Source of the DNA: Gonocerus acuteangulatus
Taxonomy: Eukaryota; Arthropoda; Insecta; Hemiptera; Coreidae
Length of the DNA: 64,000 bases
Direction of reading: 5' to 3'
Assembly: GCA_946811695.1 (NCBI GenBank)
Contig: OX328123.1
Coordinates: 44,387,871 to 44,451,870, forward strand
This document shows positions 54,664 through 64,000 of this stretch, one piece after another (the stretch's first letter is position 1; each line of letters starts with the position of its first letter). The notes beneath the pieces were generated by a model. It saw nothing but the letters and a program-made list of their open reading frames with translations. It did no database searches and was not told where the DNA came from. The position numbers and the translations under genes were made by a program.

Positions 54664-56151
54664 TTAAGTAAATTAAGGGCTATACTAAAAGCCATATAGA
54701 TGTGAACTAATGATATTTGTTTGTACTTAAATTATTCAATATTTTCTGAATCAGTTATTTGTAGACTTAGAGGTTTGCCTCCACCTCAAAAGTTCCCTTA
54801 TTTAATAAGCTTTAAAATGGTGCCTCGTTCTTTGAGAAAAAAATGTAATTGAATCTATTTTTTTAAGTCAAAACCAATAAATTTGCTTGAGCGTAAAGGG
54901 GCCATTGTGAACATATTCTTTAATTTCACACGATAATGGTGATGGCCAATCCTTCCCACACTAGGCTCTGAGTTCCTTCCACACGTTTTGCTCTGAGTTA
55001 GGGTTGAGGGACACTTCGGAAACAAGGGTGAAGTAAGACAGAAGAACATAAAGAAGAAGGATCTCACATGTTCAGTTACTTCGTAGCATGAAATTTTCGA
55101 CAACTCTGCAGAAAATAATAATAGTAAAGTCATTTTTCGTAAAATAATCGCCAACTTATATATGAAAAAGATTTTCGAGATGCGTCTTCTAAAGGTACAC
55201 TTTTCTAACTAGGATAGGACTAGTGCCCGTATTTTTTTTTATTTATTTATTTATTTTTTTTTTTTTTTTTTATTTTTTTTAGAAACGCTACCACCCCCTC
55301 CCCCCAATTAATTATGAAAGTGAGCTACTTTCATAATTATTTTTTTATATTCATGTGAATCCCTATTGCCTATTCTGTTTTCAATGACCACTGTTGGTAC
55401 AACCCAAACTGTAGCATTATTGTATTGAAAGAACCCTACTGTTCCAGCGCATATCCGGGGGTTGAAGGCTTGTAACAAACTTCGAGGATAAGCCTTTTGT
55501 AAGCCTTTCACGTCTCACCTTTCCAATTTACGACCCGGAAATTTCATATAACCCGAATTTGTTCCATAGCACGCGAAAACCGCCCATGTTCAACCAAATA
55601 TAAGAATGCGTAAATTGTAGGTTTTAATAAGATGTTTGTATCATATTTCTTCCAATTCAATAAGAGTTCCAAAACGTTTTATGAACGTCCAAAAATTTAA
55701 GATGTATATTTATTGAATATTTTTACACGTTAAATCCATATAAAGCATTAAACACAGTATTAATGCATGTGCGTACCATAAAGATTACTATTGCTTGGAA
55801 TATAATGGTACACAATTTCAGGTTATTAAACGAAAAAGGCGAAAGCTACATTTCAACAGAATTGTTGGTTCTTTGCCAGCGGCTTTCCCTTTGTTATATT
55901 CTTTTATCCAATAACTTTAATTAAACAAAGCGTTATTTACAGGAGGAATTTTATGCTAATGCGATTAAACAACTCTTGCTTTCGAATAACTTTTGTGGGG
56001 AACGGGTTGTTAAAAATTATACGTTTCACGAATTCTCGGAGACACCGTCTACGAACGTAGATAAAAAACATGTTTTAATTTGTTTTTCTTTTTATTTCCA
56101 TTTAAAATGCTTCCATATGCCTCAATTTTAATATTCTTTTTCTTTTTTTTT

Positions 56152-56182
<31 letters not shown>

Positions 56183-56848
56183 GGTACTACCTATTCTAGA
56201 AAAACTAAGTAATACCGTGTGCTTAAACTATGGATATGATAAATCTTATTACCACAAATGTGTAACAATAATTATTGTTATAATAATTCTAATTATTGAT
56301 AACGTAACAAATGAATAAATAAGTTACCAAGACTACGGCTCCTCTTGCGTTTGCTGTTTCTGTAGTCTTATGAGACAGTTTTCTTACCTAGCCAGTTTAA
56401 GGAGAAATTATCAATGTCAAAATTACTCAATATGGTGTGTTGGAGAGCATTGGCGTATACAGGAAATAATTTAGGGAGGGGGGAGCACCGAAGGGGTATG
56501 GAATAATAACAACCTAGAACATGGAATAATCAGACAAGTAAAACGCTATTACACCAAAAAATATATATAGATTTTTCCGAACTAAGTGGTCTTACTTAAT
56601 TCATTTTTACGGTTTCTATGACACATTTTTACCGATAAATTCAAAATTTGGGGGGGGGGGCTGAGGGGACACCAGTTCCCCTATATAATCACATATTAGG
56701 GGCATATTAAAATAGTGTCTCTGGATACTCAAGATTGGAGGAGATCGTCTTTTTGAATATATTCTGTATTTATTGGTCTACTTATGTAGGTACAGTTACC
56801 CAATCCTTCGTTAACATAGATACCACAAGCTCTACCTTACAAGTCCAC
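54664..56848. other. Sparse region with minor repeats
   Basis: Includes a SINE-A 3' fragment at about 55195-55232 (ACTTTTCTAACTAGGATAGG), T-rich tracts at 55228-55280 and 56145-56182, and a hairpin at 55310-55338. No gene recognised. Minus-strand frames at 54855-55154 and 55308-55511 have no known features. Confidence 0.5.
55310..55338. repeat. Perfect 12-bp hairpin
   Basis: AATTATGAAAGT, 5-base loop GAGCT, then ACTTTCATAATT. Confidence 0.8.
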
Positions 56849-56961
56849 GTTTTAGCATTTTCCTCTGAAGGAAAGTAGCTATTGAGGTTGCACTCATGAC
56901 GGAAATTTTGAAAAATTTCATCAAATTTCCATCGTAGACATCGAAAATGATCCCCGTTAAA

Positions 56962-57008
<47 letters not shown>
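56849..57008 (+). mobile_element. HINE-like repeat, copy 4, 5' part
   Basis: TTTTAGCATTTTCCTCTGAA start and TA tract (56961-57008). Continues at 58208 after an insertion. Confidence 0.75.
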
Positions 57009-57011
<3 letters not shown>

Positions 57012-58207
57012 TTTTAGGGTAATTAATAATTGTAATCCAAAATTAACTCATACTTTGAAATGTTTTAAAATAAAATTTAAAATTAAACTAAAAATTTCGC
57101 AAAACATTTCGGGAGGAAAATTGTTAATCCTCTGTTCGGCTGCAACATTTTGTGGAGAGAAAAGGCTAAATTTACACGGAATGGAACATTTAACAGTCCC
57201 AATTCGCATACTTGGTCTCATTTTAATCTTTATGCACTGTGAAGATCACACAATCAGTATGAGGCCCAAGTTAATGTGTGGTGCGGGATTTTGAACGAAT
57301 ATCTTCTTCAGCCAATCCTGATTCCCGACAGGTTCGATTCAACATATTTTTAAACTTTCTTCAACACGATGGACCTATTGCACTGGAAGACGTTCCGCTT
57401 CCACAACGGATAGATTCATGGTCCTGATGGATTGCTGTCCTGCAAACAGCACCAGTGCTGTTAGAGTATGGATGGATTCACTGTCCATGTTGAGAAAGGA
57501 CCGAGTGCAATTTCGGAAAATTTCAAATTTTCAAATATATTTGCAAATATTTTAGTGCCAACCACATCGTGTAAAAGATAAATCAATGAAAATTTGTTAA
57601 ACACAAAATGTAACATATCCAAATGAAAAACTTTTCCAATCATTTCATTCAGTTACTTTTTATTGCTTCCAGACAGGACAAGGGATTCCCTCAGTTTGGC
57701 CCATTAAAAATGAATAATTTTTAATTTCTTCACACAAGGTATTTGAAACTTGAATTTATCCCCGAATAAACTTCCACTTCATTTGCATGGATTTAATGCT
57801 TAATATATGTATAAGTTTTCCTGTAGGTATGGAATCTGTAGCCCGTTAGAGGGCTGAGGCAAAAATTCGCGAAAAAACTCTTGATTCATTGATAAAAACA
57901 GAAATGCGTTGTTAGACGTCCATAAAGTATCTTTTAATAATGGTTTTAGTGAATTAAAATACTGTTTTTTTAAAGGAAATTTTGTCTATTTTACCTTGGC
58001 ATAATTAGAATTTAATTATCATGTATTGTTGTTGATCAACTCTATCTTATTCATTAAAAAACATGACTACGTTAAAAAAAAACAGAAAATTGGACATAGC
58101 TCCTTTTCCTTTCGGAATCGGACCATACTTCATATGAACTTTTTTGTTGGAAATTATGTCTAAAATCACCTCCCAGAGTTTGGCTACTTTGACCTGAATC
58201 ACCCTGT
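57009..58207 (+). mobile_element. Mariner-like relic inserted in the HINE TA tract
   Basis: Separates the two parts of HINE copy 4 within its TA microsatellite. The right end is TTGACCTGAATCACCCTG followed by TATATA. A transposase relic is inside. The left terminal repeat is not clear. Insertion at TA is the rule for this superfamily. Confidence 0.6.
57200..57430 (+). pseudogene. Mariner-like transposase fragment
   Basis: From about 57271 the translation gives NVWCGILNEYLLQPILIPDR, a stop, then in another frame PIALEDVPLPQRIDSW. These match the conserved region before the second catalytic aspartate of mariner-like transposases (VWCGI...P...L...LEDVPL). Frame changes and stops show it is dead. 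Confidence 0.6.
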
Positions 58208-59135
58208 ATATATTTGTCTGTTATCACGATAGCGGACAGAGTTTTTGTTTTTTCTTCACGAAACGTGGTATATAGCGTTCAATTAGCAAACTATTGAACG
58301 AGTTCGTTAACCACCAAAATCGGTCCACCGGGAGGGGGGGTTTACCCCATACCCAAAACACTAATTTGACCGTGCCAGCCGTAGTTTCTGTTATATTTCA
58401 ACGAATCTCGGTATACGTTATGTTGATCTAATGAGAGACATACGTTGTAAAAATAAACTAAATCGGTTTATTAGGATGGAGGGTTTACTCCGGACCCACA
58501 TTACCAATTTGCCACTACCAGCCGTAATTTTTGTTACATTACAACGAAACTCGGTATTCGTGGTGGTAATCAACAGAGAAAAATGGGTTGTAAAAATAAA
58601 CTAAATTGGGTTATTTGGAGGGGGGGGGGTTACTCCGGACCTAAAGTATTAATATACTCACAACGGTCGTAATTTTTGCTGTATTGTAACGAAACGCGGT
58701 ACACCTCGTGGGTATCTCATAAGAAATAAGTGTTGTAAAAATGAAGTAAATCGGTCTATTGGAAAGGAGGGTTTACTTTAAACTCTGTTTCATTAGAATT
58801 AGCCGGCCAGACGTAGGTTCCCAAAGGCGCCGCGAGGAGCGCTATCTCCCACAAGGGGACTGTATCCTGTCCCTGCGCCTGATCAAAAGACGGAAAATGA
58901 AGTTGTTGTTTATTTATTAAGTAGTACAGTATCATGTATTAACATAATTCTGGAAGCAAATTATTTACAAAATTAATAATTGAACAGCTCTCATAAGAAA
59001 TGTAAAGGAGCAGAACTATTCACGTTTTTATTTTATTTATATAGGTTATTTACAGCAAATTATTCAGTAATGTAGTCTTCACTAGAAAAATTCTGAGGAA
59101 AGTGCTTAGTTATGCAGCTCCTGCGTGACGGACTT
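58208..59135 (+). mobile_element. HINE-like repeat, copy 4, 3' part
   Basis: Resumes at TTTGTCTGTTATCACGATAG, with four internal blocks with G-runs, and ends GCTTAGTTATGCAGCTCCTG CGTGACGGAC. Confidence 0.75.
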
Positions 59136-60257
59136 TTTCCCCATTTTATTTCTGCATTTGACAGAAAGTTGCAACTCATTATTTTTAAATGAATTTAGTT
59201 TTTTACAGTCAATAATATATAAATAAATACTGTTTTGTAGAATGTGTGAATCAAAGTTTTTCTGCTAGCTCTTCGACGGTTACAACAGGATTTTCTTCTA
59301 CAGTAGCCTGCAGGAGTTCATCCTTAAGCTCTCTTGGGCGATTCCCAAAGCATTTATACATATGTATATCTTATTACTACTATATCCAAAATTATTTTAA
59401 TTTTCGTTATGTTATGATAAGCTATCATAATTTATTGTAATACTATTATCATTTCGAGGTGTAGATAGTTAGCAGTCGAATGGTTGATGGGGCCCTGATT
59501 TTATTTATCTAATATCATGATACATTGCTACAGAGTCAATCGTCAAAAGTTGTAAAACTCTTAATAAATAGGATCAGGGCCCCCTAATGGGAAAGCAACT
59601 CGAACTAAAAGATCCACTGTGCCCAAATAAAGTATTACCACTTCTTTTGGAGCCGACCATTTCATAAAGATTTGGAAATCACATTTCTTTTAGCCCAACA
59701 ATAAAAAAATAAACAAATATTGACCAAATCATATTTATTCTATGAATTTATTCATTTACAATTGAGACCTATAATTTTCGCCGAAGCTGTCTAGTGTTTA
59801 AGAGAGTTAGTAAGGTGGTTGTGCTGATTGAAGTGTTAAGTAATCCGGCAGAGATAGAGTAATGTAGCGTGAAGGACATCCCCTCGTGTTATTGGCAGAC
59901 CCGCTCTCCCTGAGTCTCAAACATTTTCCTCTTACCAAGATAACATTTACAGAGTGGAGGAGAAATTTATTTTTAACTTTTTCTAGGATATTCCACGAAT
60001 CTTCGACGTGATTCTTCAGAACAATTTCTCCCATTTTCGCAGTTTGCCACATAACTCTACTTGGACAATCATCTACAATAACTGTATGACACAAAGACGA
60101 GTTGTGGCAATCTAAGTTTAAGAAATGCTAATTGTTAACTTAAGAAACAGAATTATATATAGAGAAAATAGAGGGGTTTTCAATAAACAAATCATGTTTT
60201 TTACGGAACAACGTTTATAACGGCAAAAACGTGAGTATGGCAGCCTTTAGCTACATA
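59136..60257. other. Spacer with one stem-loop
   Basis: No gene recognised. A 95-codon minus frame at 59807-60094 resembles nothing I know. A stem-loop lies at 59489-59583. Confidence 0.5.
59489..59583. repeat. Stem-loop with 20-bp arms
   Basis: GGGGCCCTGATTTTATTTAT at 59489-59508 pairs with 59564-59583 at about 18 of 20 positions. The loop is 55 bases. Confidence 0.65.
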
Positions 60258-60506
60258 TCGCACTAGTATTTCTAAAGTGACACAACTCAAAATAAAACTC
60301 ATCTGAAAATGTGACTCTCTTGCCTCTGTAGGGGGATTAGTATTAAGACAGGAAGGGTGACGCAAGTGCCCTCAGGTGTACAAGCTCTGAATCTAGGTGC
60401 ATTCAGTTTTGATGGTTAATAAAGAGATATTTACCATGTCTTTCATAACTATGACGGTGTGAATAAAACTAATTTTTGTTGTGTCACTTTAGAAATACTA
60501 GTGCGT
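60258..60506. mobile_element. Small MITE with 28-bp perfect inverted ends
   Basis: CGCACTAGTATTTCTAAAGT GACACAAC at 60259-60286 is exactly inverted at 60478-60505. The interior is 190 bp without coding sequence. No clear target duplication. Confidence 0.7.
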
Positions 60507-61186
60507 TATGTTATCAAGTTTTACCCCCTTGAGTCTTGTCATTTACTTGTGATACACCCTTTATTATAATATTTCTTTGTTAATAGTAAACTGAGATAAT
60601 CTGTCTTTTTCGTTATACAAATTATTCATCTATGTGATTATTATAATTACATTCTATTATCATTTTATATTGGTTATTTTACTTGTAATTAATTATATTT
60701 TATAACTATTGTTCTATTCCATCTCTACCACCAATACAATGGATACAATTAAAGACCAAAATATTTCCTGAAATTGTTATATTACTAAACAATAGAACTT
60801 CTATTTTCTATAAATTGTAATGAGATAACAACGTAAGCAAAAATGTATACATTTGTTTAGCTGCTTAAGCGCCTTTATTTCATTCAATACTGCCGGAGTA
60901 ATTTACATTCAAGTGGACACTCAGGTTACGACTATTCTACGATCCTCTTTCTGAGTAAGCAGCTTTCTCTGCGCACAATGGAGCCATTTCTGAAGAAAAT
61001 GTACTCGTAAAACCTCCTATTTCTTTCAGTGCTGATAGTTGCTGAGTCGCTTACTCTCAGAACCGCTACCAGTCCTCCCTAATCCTCACAGTATAACTTG
61101 GGTCTTTTCTTCCAAATTATACCAATTACCATTAAATACCAAATTATCTATCTTAAAACTTACTTATAAATATATGCATACGTTAT
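60507..61186. other. AT-rich spacer
   Basis: No gene or repeat recognised. Confidence 0.5.
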
Positions 61187-61243
61187 AAAAAAAAAAAAAA
61201 AAAAAAAAAATATTGTCACTAAAATATCAAAACGGTTGCTTTC
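61187..61243. repeat. Left arm of a poly-A inverted pair
   Basis: A24 followed by TATTGTCACTAAAATATCAA AACGGTTGCTTTC. The inverse with T-run is at 62813-62867. Confidence 0.75.
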
Positions 61244-61353
61244 GCTCTATTTCTTGTAAATGAGAATTTAATCTCCATCTTTTCTCTTAACTTAATTAGA
61301 TAGAAAAAATGAATTCTTCAATACTCTTGTTAACATTTAAATAATAAATGAAC

Positions 61354-61381
61354 ATGTTGGATGTAGAAAAACATCCAACAT
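61354..61381. repeat. Hairpin with 11-bp perfect arms
   Basis: ATGTTGGATGT, loop AGAAAA, ACATCCAACAT. Confidence 0.8.
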
Positions 61382-61889
61382 ATTGTAGGCGTTTTATTGT
61401 AGGTAAACACTATCTATAAAACGGATTCTTTTTGCTCGCATTATAAGTAAATTTACACATTAATTTCGATCTTTTAATAACTAAATAATGTTTGTACTCC
61501 GTCATTATAACAGCAATGAAGTTGAGACTAAGAGTAATTGAAAGTGTAGCCAAAGAGAATCCTCCATTTTAAAATTAATAGCTACCGTGCAAAGAGTTAC
61601 TTTGAGTGTAAATAAATGTAAACATGAGGAAAAATACATTTATATAAACATTCATATCCCAGGAGGTTCACAGAATGAGGAAAACATACAATTTTTACTT
61701 TCTACTTTAATTTCCGCCAAGAATATACACACTTTCTCCCAATTACAAGATTAATAAGGCTTTTCCTCTTCAACTTTTCCATTTATTTTTTAAATGTACT
61801 TTTTCCTACCAACAACCTATATTTTAGTACTTTTCATTTAAGCTTATTAAAATTTTCATTGATCCTACCTAATGCCCAAAATAGCCGAG

Positions 61890-61895
<6 letters not shown>

Positions 61896-61950
<55 letters not shown>
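61896..61950. repeat. (TA)n microsatellite, left of pogo element
   Basis: TA run ending just before CAGTAAAACC. Confidence 0.95.
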
Positions 61951-61954
<4 letters not shown>

Positions 61955-62742
61955 CAGTAAAACCTCGTTTACCTTGGACCAGGGCCGATCCGTGTTAACG
62001 AAAATCCGGGTATTCTAGAAAATAACGGAAAAACGGGTCAAAACAAATAAATCACCAAAATATTTTTCGTGGAGTCCAGAAATTATTATCGGCACACATT
62101 CAGCTAAAAAGACATGCACTGTATGAAATGTAATAGCCTCTGTATTTGCACTTTACTCAATATAGCTACAAACTAGTCTGTAGTAGAAAAGACAGTTAGC
62201 TTCTGCTGTCTCAGTGTAGTGTAACGCTTACGAACAGCGCGATCTCGCATCCTCTTTAACACTAGAAGTTCATTTGGTAATGTTTCGGCTTGACTCTCAA
62301 AATACACCGTCAATTTCTTAATGTTTACTACTGCTTCTGCGTGGGTCAAAACCATGATAAACTGTCCTTAGAAATCATCTTGAAAGAAAAGCCTTTTTCA
62401 ACGCATTTTCGATTCTTATACCCATCAGATACAGTCTATGTTCCTACTCCAAACTCAGCAGCTATGTTTTTTAACGGTTCTCCCATATCAATTCTTTTCA
62501 ACGCTTGTATCCTTTTTTTCAGTAGTCACAACAAAGTTTTTATGTTTCGTCTAAATCGCTGTCAACGAGCAAATGAAACAGAAAACCGATATTGTACCTC
62601 GCCGTGATGGTAGGGTAACTCGCGCACATTAACCTAGGAAAACTTGTGTAATTTACCTACGAATAGCAATTTATCGCCAGTAAAACAAGTGTTCATTTTC
62701 TAAACATAATTCCCTCAAAACTGGTCAGGGATAACGAGGTTT

Positions 62743-62746
<4 letters not shown>
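61955..62746 (-). mobile_element. pogo/Tigger element, internally deleted, inside a TA microsatellite
   Basis: The left end CAGTAAAACCTCGTTTACCT is the well-known Tigger terminal form. The right end, inverted, reads AAAAACCTCGTTATCCCTGA and is decayed at the outermost bases. TA runs lie on both sides, consistent with insertion at a TA in a microsatellite. About 790 bp, against 2 kb or more for an autonomous element. Confidence 0.8.
62173..62620 (-). pseudogene. pogo/Tigger transposase relic: HTH and C-terminus
   Basis: On the minus strand, about 62380-62560 encodes LKRIDMGEPLKNIAAEFGVG then TVSDGYKNRK, the N-terminal helix-turn-helix, with one stop. Then 62173-62355 encodes HAEAVVNIKKLTVYFESQ, LLVLKRMRDRAVRKR and a TTLRQQKLTVF tail, the C-terminus of this family. 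The catalytic DDE domain between them is missing. Confidence 0.75.

Positions 62747-62812
<66 letters not shown>
62747..62812. repeat. (TA)n microsatellite, right of pogo element
   Basis: TA run. Confidence 0.95.
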
Positions 62813-62813
<1 letters not shown>

Positions 62814-62867
62814 AAAGCAACAGTTTTGATATTTTAGTGACAATATTTTTTTTTTTTTTTTTTTTTT
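62813..62867. repeat. Right arm of the poly-A inverted pair
   Basis: Inverse of 61187-61243, with a T-run at the outer end. Confidence 0.75.
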
Positions 62868-62871
62868 GAGC

Positions 62872-64000
62872 TCTTCATTCAAAACGTTTTTGAGAAATAT
62901 AGATAAACAAAAAAAAACGACTTAGCTAAATAAAATATATTTATTTCAATATTCACATCTCAACTAACATTCAAACTCAATATCCCGTGTTCCTTCGAAA
63001 TGTACCAAGTAGAGAATACTTACTATTCGAGTTCAATTTAACATTCGGTCTAGTATATTCAAAAGAAAAACCTAATAGGAATATAAACATTTATAGTGTA
63101 TATATATATCGCGAATATTATGATTATATTTTTATATTTAGTAGTGCAATTAAATATTAATTTTTGTATCGTATCTTTTATAAAGAATGATCGAGCTTAA
63201 AATGTATAAGGTGTTTTACCTCTCCATTACAAATACAACCCTTAAAAAAAAGTAAATGATGCTATGAATAAAAAATATATATTTTCAAGAAGTGCATTTC
63301 AATGCTTACAGATTGGCGATAAGAAACGGCTGGCCGTTTTAAAGTACTCAAACAGAAGTCTCTGTAATAGAATGGATATAGTTTCAATCCAATGCAAGTA
63401 TTTTATATCTAATTAAATTCACGTCAAAAAGTTTACAAAAATAGAAAAACTATTAAAATGGTGTTCAATTAAAATAGAACAACCATAGAACATTAATTTC
63501 CTTCTCCTATTCGCTTGATAGAAAAATATCTGGTGGTGGAAAATATCTAAGAAGATGTATGTCATTAATCTCCTAGGATTACTTTTGCCTTATCCATGAA
63601 ATATTTTTACAAGCACAAAACATTTTAACTTTATGACTCAAACATTTTATTAATTAATTTTAACAAAAGCATAACTAGTAACAATAAACAGTAGTAATTA
63701 AATAAATATTTAAAAAATATCTGATAAAAAGAATGCTAAAGTTATTTCACATACAAAAGTCCGACTTGCAGGAAATGGATTATCTTAGCTTGTTTCCGCT
63801 CTTAACCCTGGTGTCCGTTGGAAAGCTTGAAATAGTAACAGCTATTATTTTATTAACAACACAAAATATTACAATTTAACATTTTTTATCGATATTTCCT
63901 GTAAATTGTAAAAAAGTAACTGGCATTATCGTGACCTATGAGGTCAGGAACGTAGACATTTTTCATCCTGATTGCGTCATCGGTTCGACGTCATAAGCCG
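62872..64000. other. Terminal spacer
   Basis: AT-rich DNA with no recognisable gene or repeat. Confidence 0.5.

Overview
The window reads as nuclear DNA of an arthropod, most likely an insect. It is AT-rich, full of long (TA)n microsatellites, and packed with nested transposable elements: four non-LTR retrotransposon bodies, Helitrons, hAT, piggyBac-like, mariner and pogo relics, and tRNA-derived SINEs. I found no convincing host protein gene, rRNA or CRISPR array. The tRNA-like sequences all look like SINE heads. The species cannot be fixed from this. There is a 200-N assembly gap at 23833-24032. All positions were read by eye, so element ends may be off by a few bases except where a duplication or empty site fixes them.

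Layout. 1-6300: a long non-LTR element with 5' tandem monomers, a compact promoter-like block, an L1-type ORF1, an endonuclease/reverse transcriptase ORF2 and a duplicated 3' UTR. 6314-11440: a copia scrap, a 647-bp MITE and an internally deleted Helitron that carries SINEs. 11611-15360: a piggyBac-like element bounded by TTAA, then a 5'-truncated R1-like LINE on the minus strand. 15380-17572: two Helitrons. 17573-28254: sparse DNA holding a 506-bp mariner with perfect inverted repeats, the gap and a few SINEs. 28255-34151: a 2.1-kb palindromic element, an RT relic, a first copy of a Helentron-like (HINE) repeat and a 1157-bp hAT foldback element with a perfect 8-bp target duplication.

34780-46740: a nested block. 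A LOA-like LINE (35770-40427) is cut just before its RNase H domain and fused to a piece of the hAT arm. A SINE, HINE copies 2 and 3, and a 3178-bp Helitron follow. The empty insertion site of that Helitron can be read at 35250/35251 in a second copy of the host repeat. 46740-52383: an I-like LINE with gag, a small ORF overlapping ORF2 at ATGA, and an EN-RT-RNase H ORF2 broken only by one in-frame TGA. Its tail lies in a 465-bp palindrome. 52771-64000: SINEs, HINE copy 4 split by a mariner-like relic in its TA tract, small MITEs, and a pogo/Tigger relic also inserted in a TA tract.

How it fits together. The window is a record of serial insertion rather than a pathway. AT microsatellites, themselves part of the HINE repeats, served as landing sites for TA-targeting transposons. 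SINEs sit inside Helitrons. LINE ends are joined to DNA-transposon arms. The autonomous LINE frames are nearly intact, with one to a few disabling changes each, so these insertions look fairly young, whereas the DNA transposons are all internally deleted.
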